Below are positions 33,892 through 42,449 of a stretch of 64,000 bases of DNA, one piece after another. This DNA comes from Bog-473 sp963782415 (lineage in GTDB: Bacteria; Actinomycetota; Acidimicrobiia; Acidimicrobiales; RAAP-2). Numbering within the stretch: position 1 is the stretch's first letter; the number at the start of each line of letters is the position of its first letter. Under the pieces are notes generated by a model that was not told the origin of the DNA, did no database searches, and saw only the letters and a list, made by a program, of their open reading frames with translations. The stretch spans positions 277,691 to 341,690 of the forward strand of contig CAWAJT010000009.1 of the NCBI GenBank assembly GCA_963782415.1, in the 5' to 3' direction. Both the position numbers and the translations under genes were made by a program.

Positions 33892-34983
33892 GTGACGTAC
33901 AACGAACGAATCGACCTCTGGCTGCAGGTGCTCTGGGACCAGCAGGGTTCGGACCTGCTTCTTGTCAGTGGCTCGAAGCCGAGAGTCAGAGTGGACGGCG
34001 GGCTCCGCCCCATTGAGAGCGAACCGGTCTTGACCGGTACCGAGATCGCCGACCTCGTCCACGACATGCTGGGCGCGGAGCAAGAGGCCATCCTCAAGGA
34101 TCACCAGGACGTCGACTTCTCACTGACGTGGCAGGACAAGGCTCGACTGCGTGGCAGTGCCTTCTATCAAAAGGGCGAGCTGGCGCTGGCCCTTCGCATG
34201 ATTCCCTCCGACATCCCGAGTTTCGCTGAGCTTGGTCTGCCGCCGATCGCGGAGTGGATGGCCCGACTCCCCCGCGGCCTGGTGCTGGTCACGGGACCCA
34301 CCGGGTCAGGTAAGTCGACCACACTGGCGTCGATCATTGCCCGCATCAATGAGACGCGGGCTCTGCACATTCTCACCATCGAAGATCCCGTGGAGTATGT
34401 CCACACGCACAGTCTCTCTGCGGTCAACCAACGAGAGATCGGCCTCGACAGCCCCTCGTTCGAGCGGGCCCTCCGCTCCGCTCTTCGAGAGGACCCCGAT
34501 GTCCTCCTGGTCGGTGAGATGCGGGACCTGGAGTCGATCCAGCTCGCACTGACCCTGGCCGAAACCGGCCACCTGGTCTTCTCGACGTTGCACACCAACG
34601 ACGCCGCTCAGGCGATCGACCGAATCATCGATGTGTTCCCTGCCTTCCGGCAGGAGCAGATTCGCGTGCAACTCGCAGCATCCCTGGGAGCTGTCATCGC
34701 GCAGCGGCTGGTGCCGCGGATAGGCGGCGGCATGGTCGCTGCCTTTGAGATCTTGGTCGCGAACAACCCTGTTCGGAACCTCATCCGGGAGGGCAAGACC
34801 AACCAGCTGCTCAACGTCATCACCACGAACCAGCAGGAAGGGATGTGCACGCTCGAGGCCAGCTTGGTTGACCTCGTCACTTCGAACGTGGTGACTTACG
34901 ATGACGCCATGTCCATTTCTGCGCACCCCAAGGAACTCGAGCGCATGCTCAGTCACCGCGGTGCCGTGCTCACCACTGCATGA
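33892..34983 (+). CDS. pilT: type IV pilus retraction ATPase PilT
   Basis: A 363-residue hexameric ATPase. Walker A GPTGSGKST begins near residue 135, Walker B DVLLVGEMRD near 203, the His box FSTLHTNDAAQ follows, and the C-terminal VRNLIREGK matches the AIRNLIRE retraction motif of PilT. It lacks the zinc motif of PilB. It powers pilus depolymerisation and twitching, DNA uptake or adhesion. The start is GTG at 33892, preceded by GGAAGGGTCA. Its stop overlaps the ATG of the DUF429 gene. Confidence 0.94.
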   Translation: MTYNERIDLWLQVLWDQQGSDLLLVSGSKPRVRVDGGLRPIESEPVLTGTEIADLVHDMLGAEQEAILKDHQDVDFSLTWQDKARLRGSAFYQKGELALALRMIPSDIPSFAELGLPPIAEWMARLPRGLVLVTGPTGSGKSTTLASIIARINETRALHILTIEDPVEYVHTHSLSAVNQREIGLDSPSFERALRSALREDPDVLLVGEMRDLESIQLALTLAETGHLVFSTLHTNDAAQAIDRIIDVFPAFRQEQIRVQLAASLGAVIAQRLVPRIGGGMVAAFEILVANNPVRNLIREGKTNQLLNVITTNQQEGMCTLEASLVDLVTSNVVTYDDAMSISAHPKELERMLSHRGAVLTTA

Positions 34984-35702
34984 CACCTGAGAGCCGCCTC
35001 CGACGGGGGCCCAGCCTGCCGTACTCCTTGGTGGCTGGCGTCACTCCCTGTCGCGGGGGCTGGCTCGTTGCCGGGGCAAAACTGCAGGGCACGATCTTCT
35101 CTCCGGAGGATCCGGTCCGGATGGACAGCTTCATTGACGTTGTCGACGCCCGACCGGGTTATTCGAGCATCGCCCTCAATGCCCCCGTGGGAGGCCTGGA
35201 CAAGGCCGCCGTCGGCGGGCGGGCGTGTGATCGCGAGGCTCGGTTGCTGCTCGGGAAGCGAGCATCTGCAGTGAAGAGCGCTCCGATTGCCATCGACTCA
35301 GCTGAGGGGACCGAGCTGCTGCCAGATCACATCGACGCGATCAGTCGAACGCTGCTCCCCCGCTACCAAGAAGTCGCAAGCGAGATGGCACCATTTCGCC
35401 AACGCACCATCTACGAAGTCAACGCCGATCTGAGCTTCTTCCAACTCAATGACGACGTCCCCATGCGGTGGTCGAAGTATTCGGAAAAGGGCATGGTGGA
35501 GCGACGATCCTTGTTGGAGTCGAAAATGCCGGGCGCGTTGAGAATCATCGACAGCGAGGTGCCCGGAGCCTCCCCGTCGCACCTTTTGGATGCTGCCGCC
35601 ATCCTGTGGACGGCCAGGAGGATCTTCGCCAAAGCCGCCATCCGGATCCCGAGTGAGCCGGAGTGGGACGAACAGGGCCTGCGAATGGAGCTCGTTCGCT
35701 AA
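34980..35702 (+). CDS. DUF429 family protein with altered acidic positions
   Basis: A 240-residue DUF429 protein, a family of predicted RNase H-fold nucleases. Recognisable segments are AGVTPCRGGWLVAGA (the usual G-V-D-G-C-R-G-G-W strand), IALNAPVGGLD (usually I-D-I-P-I-G-L) and RACDREARLLLGKR. The two acidic residues expected in the first two motifs are threonine and asparagine here, so catalysis of the classical kind is doubtful. It overlaps pilT by ATGA and is convergent with the prepilin peptidase gene. Whether it has a pilus role is unknown; coupling suggests at least co-expression. Confidence 0.8.
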   Translation: MTPESRLRRGPSLPYSLVAGVTPCRGGWLVAGAKLQGTIFSPEDPVRMDSFIDVVDARPGYSSIALNAPVGGLDKAAVGGRACDREARLLLGKRASAVKSAPIAIDSAEGTELLPDHIDAISRTLLPRYQEVASEMAPFRQRTIYEVNADLSFFQLNDDVPMRWSKYSEKGMVERRSLLESKMPGALRIIDSEVPGASPSHLLDAAAILWTARRIFAKAAIRIPSEPEWDEQGLRMELVR

Positions 35703-35732
35703 CACAATCGACCCGTTGCGCGCGGTCGGTTG

Positions 35733-36512
35733 TCAGAGGGTGGAGTGCGCAAAGGGTCGGAGAAGCTCTGGACCCACGAAGACCGCAACGCCACACCCGA
35801 GCGCCAAAAAGACGCCATAGGGAACCTGGCTCTGACGATCCATCCGCTTGGTCGCGATCAGGTAAATGCCCACGACGGCTCCGATCAGGTTCGCCGCAAA
35901 GAATCCAACAAAGACATATCCGATGCCCAACCAGCCCAGAGAGAGGCCGAGGACGAGCGCCAGCCGCACGTCCCCGAAGCCTAAGAGCCGAGGGCTAACG
36001 AAATTCAGTGCAAAGAACAATACGAACCACCCTGTCGCGCAGAGAATTCCGACGATGTAGGCGTGCCAATCGTCGGTCATTGCTGCCGGCAGCACCAACA
36101 GTGCGGCAACAGCAACGGTCAGGGGGTACACGATCCTTTTGGGAAGAATGAGCTGGTCGACATCGATGCACGAGAGAGCCAGCAGCCCCGCGAAAAGCAC
36201 AAGGAAGGCCGGGAGATCCCATCGATACCCGAAACGGGCAGCAGTTCCTGCAAAGAGGGCGGCACAGGCCAACTCGACCAACGGGTAGCGAGGCGAAATA
36301 GGCGCACGGCAATTCCGGCAGCGACCTCGGAGAAGGATCCATGAGACAACAGGGATGTTGTCTCGCTCTTTGATCGGTGCGCCGCATGACGGGCACGACG
36401 ACCTGGGAGTGACAATCGACTGACCGAGCGGCACCCTGTAGATGACGACATTCAGGAACGACCCCGCAACGAGTCCCAGGACGGCACAAAGCCCGATGAG
36501 GAGCGCGAGCAT
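35733..36512 (-). CDS. pilD: prepilin peptidase / N-methyltransferase (PilD, A24 family)
   Basis: A 259-residue integral membrane aspartyl protease. The N-terminal methyltransferase-like region carries the zinc-binding cysteine pairs CPSC and CRNC, and the catalytic aspartates lie in CIDVDQLILP and in the GFGD motif (LLGFGDVRLAL). Seven to eight TM helices are visible. It cleaves and N-methylates the prepilins encoded in this locus after the leader glycine. The ATG at 36512 is the first codon of the first TM helix. It is on the opposite strand to the pilus operon and converges on it. Confidence 0.94.
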   Translation of the reverse strand: MLALLIGLCAVLGLVAGSFLNVVIYRVPLGQSIVTPRSSCPSCGAPIKERDNIPVVSWILLRGRCRNCRAPISPRYPLVELACAALFAGTAARFGYRWDLPAFLVLFAGLLALSCIDVDQLILPKRIVYPLTVAVAALLVLPAAMTDDWHAYIVGILCATGWFVLFFALNFVSPRLLGFGDVRLALVLGLSLGWLGIGYVFVGFFAANLIGAVVGIYLIATKRMDRQSQVPYGVFLALGCGVAVFVGPELLRPFAHSTL

Positions 36513-37018
36513 GCCAAAATCAGAAATTTGCTGGCAGCGGCATCCGGCTCACGTTACCGGGCAGTGCACGAACCTTGTTGGACCGTAGAAGGTTGCCAAC
36601 CCCGGAGCGGGCGCCCCCTCTTGTTCTCACTTCGTCGCAGCTGGACTCCCATAACGAGTGGCCTCAGTAGTGGGATGACGTTCAGACAACAGATCTCGAT
36701 TTCGCCAATATCGCGCCGTCGTTGAACATCCGTGACATTCTTCGACACGTGATCTTGGTCTCTATCGATGCGCGCTGGTCGTCCGGCCCCTTTGGTCCAT
36801 CTGCAGGCGGTGAAGCAGCCAACCGTCTGAGCCTGCGGCTGAACCTGCAACAGTCTCCTGAAATATCTTCACCAGACCTGCGACAACAACGGATTGACAA
36901 TTGCGTCTCCGAGTAGGTCGCTCGGCTCAGGCCGACGCTCAGCGGTCCGATGTAGATCATGAGGAGCGGGCCTCGGCGTTCCAAGAGCGGACACGCCCAA
37001 CGACAGGGACCAACAGGC
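36513..37018. other. gene-poor region upstream of pilD
   Basis: About 500 bases between the divergent pilD gene and a small hypothetical gene. Open frames on both strands are Arg/Ser-rich and have no recognisable content. It should contain the pilD promoter. Base composition is lower in GC than in the flanks. Confidence 0.4.
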
Positions 37019-37255
37019 ATGAGACTCTCAGAGATGTACGGCGAAGGGGATACGCTCACGTTCGAAGAGCGACGGGCAGAGGTAGTCGCGATCGTCCGAT
37101 CGGCGGCGGACTTCGAGGGTGCGGACTCCGGCCTTCGCACCATCTTCGTCGCCATGAGCCAGGCCGAAACCGAGCTGGAATTCGACCAGGCGTTCAACTC
37201 GCTTGTTTCCTCACTGAGCGAGAACACCGCCCGATACCTGCAATCGACCTACTGA
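37019..37255 (+). CDS. small acidic hypothetical protein
   Basis: A 78-residue acidic, helix-rich protein (TFEERRAEVVAIVRSAADFE, LEFDQAFNSLVSSLSEN). The ATG at 37019 is preceded by an AGGGA ribosome-binding site. The upstream frame contains only basic, low-complexity sequence, which supports this start. No family is recognised; it lies near the pilus locus but is separated from it by about 500 bases. Confidence 0.55.
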   Translation: MRLSEMYGEGDTLTFEERRAEVVAIVRSAADFEGADSGLRTIFVAMSQAETELEFDQAFNSLVSSLSENTARYLQSTY

Positions 37256-37362
37256 GGTTTCCGAACCAACGTTGGCGTGCGGCATCATGAGCCGGACGAA
37301 ATCACGTCATCACGTCCTCACAGAACGAGCGGACTCGACGAAACCTGGGAGAATGCGGTCTG

Positions 37363-37707
37363 ATGGGACAGGACGGCGACTTCGATCAGGCTGACGATGG
37401 GGTCGTGCCGTTCGGCCCAAGTGAGGAACCGCCGGACGAAGTGGGCGCCTCCACCGGATTTGACCGTTGGCGCCGGACATCCGCGATCGGCGGTGTCGGA
37501 ACCGGCATCGCCCGGGGCTTCCAAGCCGTCTTCGCTCCACCCGCTGACGAGATCGCCATTGTGGCCGCCATCCCCGGCGAGCCGCCTGGCTCCGATGAGC
37601 GAGTTCGCGTGGTTCTCGACCTCGACGATCCTTCGAAATCCGTGGCCATCGTGCCGGGAGGGCCGAGCCATGGCGACGGTCCACCTGACCGGACAGCAGG
37701 AGACTGA
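37363..37707 (+). CDS. hypothetical protein
   Basis: A 114-residue acidic protein. The C-terminal half (DEIAIVAAIPGEPPGS, RVRVVLDLDDPSKSVAIVPGG) looks like a small beta-rich domain. A Gly-rich segment (IGGVGTGIARGFQAVFAPP) precedes it. The ATG at 37363 follows a GGGAG ribosome-binding site. No known family. It is followed by the promoter region of the P450 gene. Confidence 0.65.
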   Translation: MGQDGDFDQADDGVVPFGPSEEPPDEVGASTGFDRWRRTSAIGGVGTGIARGFQAVFAPPADEIAIVAAIPGEPPGSDERVRVVLDLDDPSKSVAIVPGGPSHGDGPPDRTAGD

Positions 37708-37833
37708 ACCCACCTCGTCACCAGTGGGCGGCATAGAAACTGGTGCACGCTGTTGGGACGAACGACGGTTGAGGGCCCCTTGACCCCCGTCCGCACGCCC
37801 GCGACTGCTCAGACTCTCCCACCCGAACAAATG

Positions 37834-37863
37834 TTGACGCAGTGCGATGTCCGGACGTAACAT
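37834..37863 (+). promoter_or_regulatory. sigma-70-type promoter of the P450-TetR-oxidoreductase operon
   Basis: TTGACG (-35, 37,834-37,839) and TAACAT (-10, 37,858-37,863) are separated by 18 bases. It lies immediately upstream of a perfect inverted repeat and the P450 start. Confidence 0.65.
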
Positions 37864-37870
37864 CCGAGGG

Positions 37871-37889
37871 ATCGGACAACATGTCCGAT
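37871..37889 (+). promoter_or_regulatory. putative TetR operator
   Basis: ATCGGACA and TGTCCGAT form a perfect 8-bp inverted repeat around three bases, just downstream of the -10 box, where bound repressor would block transcription. A TetR gene lies in the same operon at 39,177. A related GATGTCCGGAC sequence overlaps the promoter spacer. Confidence 0.6.
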
Positions 37890-37907
37890 TCTTCAGAGGA
37901 GTTGTCC

Positions 37908-39143
37908 ATGAACACCCTGGCCGACGTCACCCCCGTCGATCTCTCGGATTCGGCATCTTTCGTGGAAAGTGTCCCCCACGCCTGGCTGGCCCACCTGCGC
38001 CGCACCGACCCTGTCCACTGGCAGGACGAGCCCGGCGGCCCCGGATTCTGGGCCGTCACCCGCTACGAGGACTGCATCACGGTGAACCGTGACTATGAGC
38101 GCTTCAGCTCGGCCGCCCAGGGCACCATGCCCTTCGAGCTCGGCGCCGACGAGGTGGCCCAGCAGAGCCTGATGATGCTCAACATGGACCCACCTCTCCA
38201 CACCCGGTACCGGCGCCTCGTCAACAAGGGGTTCACCCCCCGCATGGTGCGCGATCTCGAAGACAGCATCCACCGCTCCGCTGACACCATCATCGACGAG
38301 GTGATCGAAAAAGGCGAGGCCGACTTCGTCACCCAGATCTCCGCCGAGCTCCCCCTGCAGGTCATCGCCGAGCTGCTCGGCGTCCCCCAGGAGGACCGCC
38401 ACCGCATGTTCGACTGGTCCAACCGCATGGTCGGGAGTGAGGACCCGGAATACCAGGCCGAGGCCGAGCGGGCCATGAACGCCGCCATGGAGCTCTACGC
38501 CTATGCCGCCGAGCTCTTCGGCCGCAAGCGGATCGAGCCCCACGCCGACCTCATGAGCGTGCTGACGAACATTGAGATGGACGGCGAGCGCCTGAGTGAT
38601 CTGGAGCTCGAGCTCTTCTTCCTTCTCCTCACCGTCGCCGGGAACGAGACGACCCGCAACCTCATGTCGGGCGCCATGCACGCCTTCTTCCAGAACCCCG
38701 GCCAGTGGGAGCGCCTGCTCGCCGACCGCACCCTCCTGCCCAGCGCCGCCGACGAGATGCTGCGCTACGTCTCACCCGTGATGAACTTCCGTCGCACGGC
38801 CATGTGCGAGGCCGAGCTCAGCGGCACCACCGTCGCCGCCGGGGACAAGGTCGTCTTCTTCCACACCTCGGCCAACCGGGACGCCGACGTCTTCGACGAT
38901 CCCGACACCTTCGACATCGGGCGCGATCCCAACCCGCACATCGCCTTCGGCGGCGGGGGCCCCCACTTCTGCCTCGGCGCCAATCTCGCCCGAATGGAGA
39001 TCCGGGTCATGTTCGAGCACCTGTTGGACCGCATGCCCGACATCCGCCAGGACGGCGACGTGCAGCGCCTACAGTCCCGGTTCATCAATGGCGTCAAGCA
39101 CCTCCCCGTGGCATTCACCCCGTCCGCCCGCGTCGGTTCCTGA
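37908..39143 (+). CDS. cytochrome P450
   Basis: A 411-residue bacterial P450. The I-helix motif is AGNETTRN near residue 243, the K-helix ExxR is in DEMLRYVSP, and the heme-binding loop FGGGGPHFCLGANLAR places the thiolate cysteine at about 355. Soluble, and dependent on a ferredoxin that is not encoded nearby. The heme-loop sequence resembles actinobacterial steroid/terpene hydroxylases (CYP125/142 types), but the substrate cannot be assigned. The ATG at 37908 has an AGAGGAG ribosome-binding site; an ATG at 37881 lies inside the operator. Confidence 0.93.
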   Translation: MNTLADVTPVDLSDSASFVESVPHAWLAHLRRTDPVHWQDEPGGPGFWAVTRYEDCITVNRDYERFSSAAQGTMPFELGADEVAQQSLMMLNMDPPLHTRYRRLVNKGFTPRMVRDLEDSIHRSADTIIDEVIEKGEADFVTQISAELPLQVIAELLGVPQEDRHRMFDWSNRMVGSEDPEYQAEAERAMNAAMELYAYAAELFGRKRIEPHADLMSVLTNIEMDGERLSDLELELFFLLLTVAGNETTRNLMSGAMHAFFQNPGQWERLLADRTLLPSAADEMLRYVSPVMNFRRTAMCEAELSGTTVAAGDKVVFFHTSANRDADVFDDPDTFDIGRDPNPHIAFGGGGPHFCLGANLARMEIRVMFEHLLDRMPDIRQDGDVQRLQSRFINGVKHLPVAFTPSARVGS

Positions 39144-39176
39144 GCCGGTCCGCAACCCGAGGCGGGCGAGCTGAGC

Positions 39177-39800
39177 ATGGCGCGGCGCGCCCCCGACGCC
39201 TTGAAGGATGTCATCCGTGACTTCCGGCGCGACCAGCTGATCGACACCGCACGCCGCCTCTTCGGCGAGCGCGGCACCACCGACGTCTCCATGGACGAGA
39301 TCGCCGTCGAGGCCGGCGTCGCCCGCTCCACCGTCTACGTCTACTTCGCCAATCGCGACGATCTCTTACGGGCCTGCGTGCAGTCCATGTACGAGCGCCT
39401 GCAGGACGCCATCGCCCTCGTGGCGGACGACACCGCACCACCCGTGGCCCGGCTGCGCCGCCTCATCCTCGGCGCGCTCGAGCGCATTGACGAGAGCCCC
39501 GCCTTCTTCCGCCTGGCCATGGCGACGCAGTCGACGACCACGGCCGCGGGGTCCGAGGCCGTAGGCGGGGCGCTCATGATGATCGGTCTCGACATGATCC
39601 GTGTCTTGGAGGACCTGCTGGTGGCCGGCGTGGCCAGCGGGGACTTCCGGGCCGACCTCGACCGCGAGCGGGCGGTGGTGCTGGTCGGCCAGCAGATCTA
39701 CGGCGCGCTGTCGGTCCGGGCCGGCGAGCCTGAGCCGGTCCCGGCGGGCCAGGCCGCCGACGAAATATGCACCTTCGTGTGCCGAGGACTCGGGGCGTGA
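39177..39800 (+). CDS. TetR/AcrR family transcriptional regulator
   Basis: A 207-residue regulator. The N-terminal HTH is clear: DTARRLFGERGTTDVSMDEI and AGVARSTVYVYFANRDDLLRA. The C-terminal half is the usual ligand-binding helical bundle. It lies between the P450 and an F420-type oxidoreductase gene in the same direction, 33 bases after the P450 stop, so it probably autoregulates the operon from the inverted repeat at 37,871-37,889. Confidence 0.92.
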   Translation: MARRAPDALKDVIRDFRRDQLIDTARRLFGERGTTDVSMDEIAVEAGVARSTVYVYFANRDDLLRACVQSMYERLQDAIALVADDTAPPVARLRRLILGALERIDESPAFFRLAMATQSTTTAAGSEAVGGALMMIGLDMIRVLEDLLVAGVASGDFRADLDRERAVVLVGQQIYGALSVRAGEPEPVPAGQAADEICTFVCRGLGA

Positions 39801-39818
39801 GAGGACTGGGAGCGTGAC

Positions 39819-40694
39819 ATGAAGTTCGACCTGTGGATGCCGACGGCCAGCCCCATGACGACCGCCGGGCTGCTCGACGTCGTGGCCGATGGGGCCGAGG
39901 CGCGCGGCATCGGGACCATCTGGGTGGGCGAGCACGTCGTGCTCTTCGAGCAGTACGAGAGCCGGTACCCCTACGCCGATGACGGACGCATCCCCGCGCC
40001 ACCCGGCAGCGGGCTGCTCGAACCGATGGTCACGTTGACGTACCTGGCGGCGCGGACCTCTACCGTCCGCCTGGGTACGGCCATGCTCCTCCTTCCTCAG
40101 CGCAATCCCGTCTACACAGCCAAGGAGGTCAGCTCTCTCGACTGGCTCTCGGGCGGGCGCGTCGACCTCGGTATCGGCGTGGGTTGGCTGAAAGAGGAGT
40201 TCGATGCCCTCAACGTGCCCTGGGAACGCCGGGGCCGCCGGACCGACGAGTACCTCGAGGTCCTGCGGACGCTGTGGTCGGACGAGACATCGTCGTTCCA
40301 CGGCGAGATCTACGACCTCCCCGACTGCCAGATGTTCCCCAAGCCGGTGCAGCAGCCACCTCCCGTCCACATCGGCGGTGAGACGGCCGCCGCGCTGCGG
40401 CGGGTGGCGCGGCACGGGCAGGGCTGGCACACCTTCAACCGCTCTCCCGAGGAGCTGGCGGCAGGACTGGCCGAGCTCGATGTGGAGCTCCAAGCCGCCG
40501 GACGCAGCCGGGCCGACGTGCGCATCACCGTCTGCCCCTACTTCAACCAGCTCACGCCCGCATGGGTGGAGGGCTATGCCGAAGCGGGCGCCGACGCCGT
40601 GGCCGCGCTCTTCTTCGCCTTCACACCTGACGACGTCGCACGCGCCTTCGACGACCTCGAAGCCTGCCGGGAGGTTGCCGCCCGCGCCAGCTGA
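39819..40694 (+). CDS. LLM class F420-dependent oxidoreductase
   Basis: A 291-residue luciferase-like TIM-barrel enzyme of the actinobacterial F420 group (TIGR03619-like). Characteristic segments are GIGTIWVGEHVVLFEQ, RLGTAMLLLPQRNPVYTAKE, LSGGRVDLGIGVGWLKEEF and PPVHIGGETAAALRRVAR. Such enzymes oxidise or reduce organic substrates with coenzyme F420 in place of flavin. It starts at the ATG at 39819, 18 bases after the TetR stop, and completes an apparent P450-TetR-oxidoreductase operon. Confidence 0.9.
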   Translation: MKFDLWMPTASPMTTAGLLDVVADGAEARGIGTIWVGEHVVLFEQYESRYPYADDGRIPAPPGSGLLEPMVTLTYLAARTSTVRLGTAMLLLPQRNPVYTAKEVSSLDWLSGGRVDLGIGVGWLKEEFDALNVPWERRGRRTDEYLEVLRTLWSDETSSFHGEIYDLPDCQMFPKPVQQPPPVHIGGETAAALRRVARHGQGWHTFNRSPEELAAGLAELDVELQAAGRSRADVRITVCPYFNQLTPAWVEGYAEAGADAVAALFFAFTPDDVARAFDDLEACREVAARAS

Positions 40695-40991
40695 ACGCCG
40701 GGGTCGAGTGGGCGCCAACCGCGGGCGGCGCAAGGTGCGCTGCATGCTCGGGGCGGACCACACCCGCTGCCTCGCGTCGCCCGAGGGTTGACCCTTCGAC
40801 GGTACGGCTGACCGATGCACCCCTGCATCGTCCGGAGGAATGATCCACCTGCCCCGGTTTCATCCTTCGGGAGGAACACGGGCACCGCCCCCACCAGGGA
40901 GGCTGGAGAGGTGAGACCGGGGTGGTTCGCGACAAAGGGCCCAGCTCAGACGGCAGTACCATGGTCATCCGGTCTGGGAACAAAGGATCCG
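40695..40991. other. upstream region of the two-component operon
   Basis: About 300 bases with no convincing gene. An in-frame ATG at 40815 would add a 59-residue extension to the kinase, but that sequence is not protein-like and the ribosome-binding site at 40992 is better. Confidence 0.4.
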
Positions 40992-42449
40992 ATGGCTCCA
41001 AGCTCACGTCACCTCTATCCCGAGTGGCTCTTTCCAGAGAGGCTCCGGCCCCGGAGTGATCGGGGCGCCGCGGCCACAGGGACCCAGGTGCGGCGCCACG
41101 ACGACGGGGCCTGGAAGGCCTGGGAGTGGCTGCGCACCTTCGACCGCCGTCACGCCGCCCTCGTCGATGTGAGTTTGGCCGTCGTGCTGTTCGTCGCCTG
41201 CACGGGCTGGTTCGTCGAGCGGACGGCGAGCCGCCCCAGCCTGTTGTTCGTGGCGGCCCTGATCGTCCCACTCGTCTTCCGTCGCCGGGCGCCGATGACC
41301 GTCTTCTGCATCGTCGCCGGGGTGGCCCTCCTGCAGTGGCTCATCACCGTGCCTGCGGTGGCCGACGCGGCGCTCCTGGTGGCCCTCTACACGGTCGCCC
41401 TCGAGTCCGCGTGGCGACTCGTCGCCGTGGCGGCGCTCATCCTCGAAGTGGGCGTCGTGCTGGCGACGGCCCGCTGGGAACCGACGGGCAACAACGTCCT
41501 CTCCTTCGTCTTCCTCACCGGACTCGTCTTCACCGCCCTGCTGACCGGTGTGGCCGTCCGGGCCCTGCGCAGCCAACTCGACTGGCTGGCCGAGCGCGCC
41601 CAGCGGCTGGAGCTCGAGCGTGATCAGCAGGCGTCGCTGGCCGCCGTCACGGAACGGGCCCGGATTGCACGGGAGATGCACGACGTGGTCTCGCACAACA
41701 TCCAGGTGATGGTCACGCTCGCCGACGCCGCGTCATTGGCACAGGCCACCGACCCCGACCGGGCGTCCGAGACGATGCACGAGGTATCGAGCACCGGCCG
41801 CCAAGCGCTCACCGACATGCGGCGGATGCTCGGCGTGCTGCGCGAGGAGCCGGCCCCCGGTGGCGGCGCCAGTGGCAGTGTCGACACCCACCGCAGCAGC
41901 AACGCCAACAACGCCAGTAACGCCAGCGCTAACGGCCGTGGCGCCGACCCCCACAGCGGCGCCACGGAGGCGATCGTGAGCGGCCGCGCCGCTCTCGCCC
42001 CCCAACCGGGCCTGCGCGAACTCCCCGCGCTCGTCGAGCGGGTCCGGGCGACCGGCCTCACCATCGACGTCCGGCGCGAGGGCGCGCCCTTCGAGCTCTC
42101 GAATGCGGCCGGCCTGACCGTCTACCGGGTGGTCCAAGAGGCACTCACCAACGCGCTGAAGCACGCGCACGAGCCAACCAGCGTGGAAGTGCGCCTGGCC
42201 TTCGCCGACCCGGACGTGTCGGTGCGCGTCACCGATAACGGGGTCGCCGGCCCTGACACCGCTCCCCACGCCGGGGGCCAGACGTCCGGTCACGTCAACA
42301 TCCCGGCGCCGCGCGGCGGCCACGGGCTGGCGGGTATGGCAGAGCGGGCCACCGCCTTCGGCGGCACGCTCACGGCGGGGCCCAGACCCACGGGTGGCTG
42401 GGAGGTCGAAGCGAGGCTGCGCGACTGCAAGGCACCCGTGCCCGCATGA
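40992..42449 (+). CDS. NarL-type sensor histidine kinase
   Basis: A 485-residue membrane kinase. A cytoplasmic N-terminus is followed by about four to five TM helices (LVDVSLAVVLFVACTGWFV, FCIVAGVALLQWLITV, NVLSFVFLTGLVFTALLTG), then a short coiled coil and a HisKA_3 domain with the phosphoacceptor at about H230 (ARIAREMHDVVSHN). The ATP-binding part contains VVQEALTNALKHAH and GHGLAGM. An Asn/Ser/Ala-rich spacer of about 40 residues lies between dimerisation and ATPase domains. The ATG at 40992 has AAAGGA upstream. Its stop overlaps the start of the response regulator. Confidence 0.9.
   Translation: MAPSSRHLYPEWLFPERLRPRSDRGAAATGTQVRRHDDGAWKAWEWLRTFDRRHAALVDVSLAVVLFVACTGWFVERTASRPSLLFVAALIVPLVFRRRAPMTVFCIVAGVALLQWLITVPAVADAALLVALYTVALESAWRLVAVAALILEVGVVLATARWEPTGNNVLSFVFLTGLVFTALLTGVAVRALRSQLDWLAERAQRLELERDQQASLAAVTERARIAREMHDVVSHNIQVMVTLADAASLAQATDPDRASETMHEVSSTGRQALTDMRRMLGVLREEPAPGGGASGSVDTHRSSNANNASNASANGRGADPHSGATEAIVSGRAALAPQPGLRELPALVERVRATGLTIDVRREGAPFELSNAAGLTVYRVVQEALTNALKHAHEPTSVEVRLAFADPDVSVRVTDNGVAGPDTAPHAGGQTSGHVNIPAPRGGHGLAGMAERATAFGGTLTAGPRPTGGWEVEARLRDCKAPVPA

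Noticed and set aside
39366..40820. Minus-strand 484-codon frame opposite TetR and the F420 oxidoreductase
   Set aside because: Antisense to two clear genes and of shadow composition.
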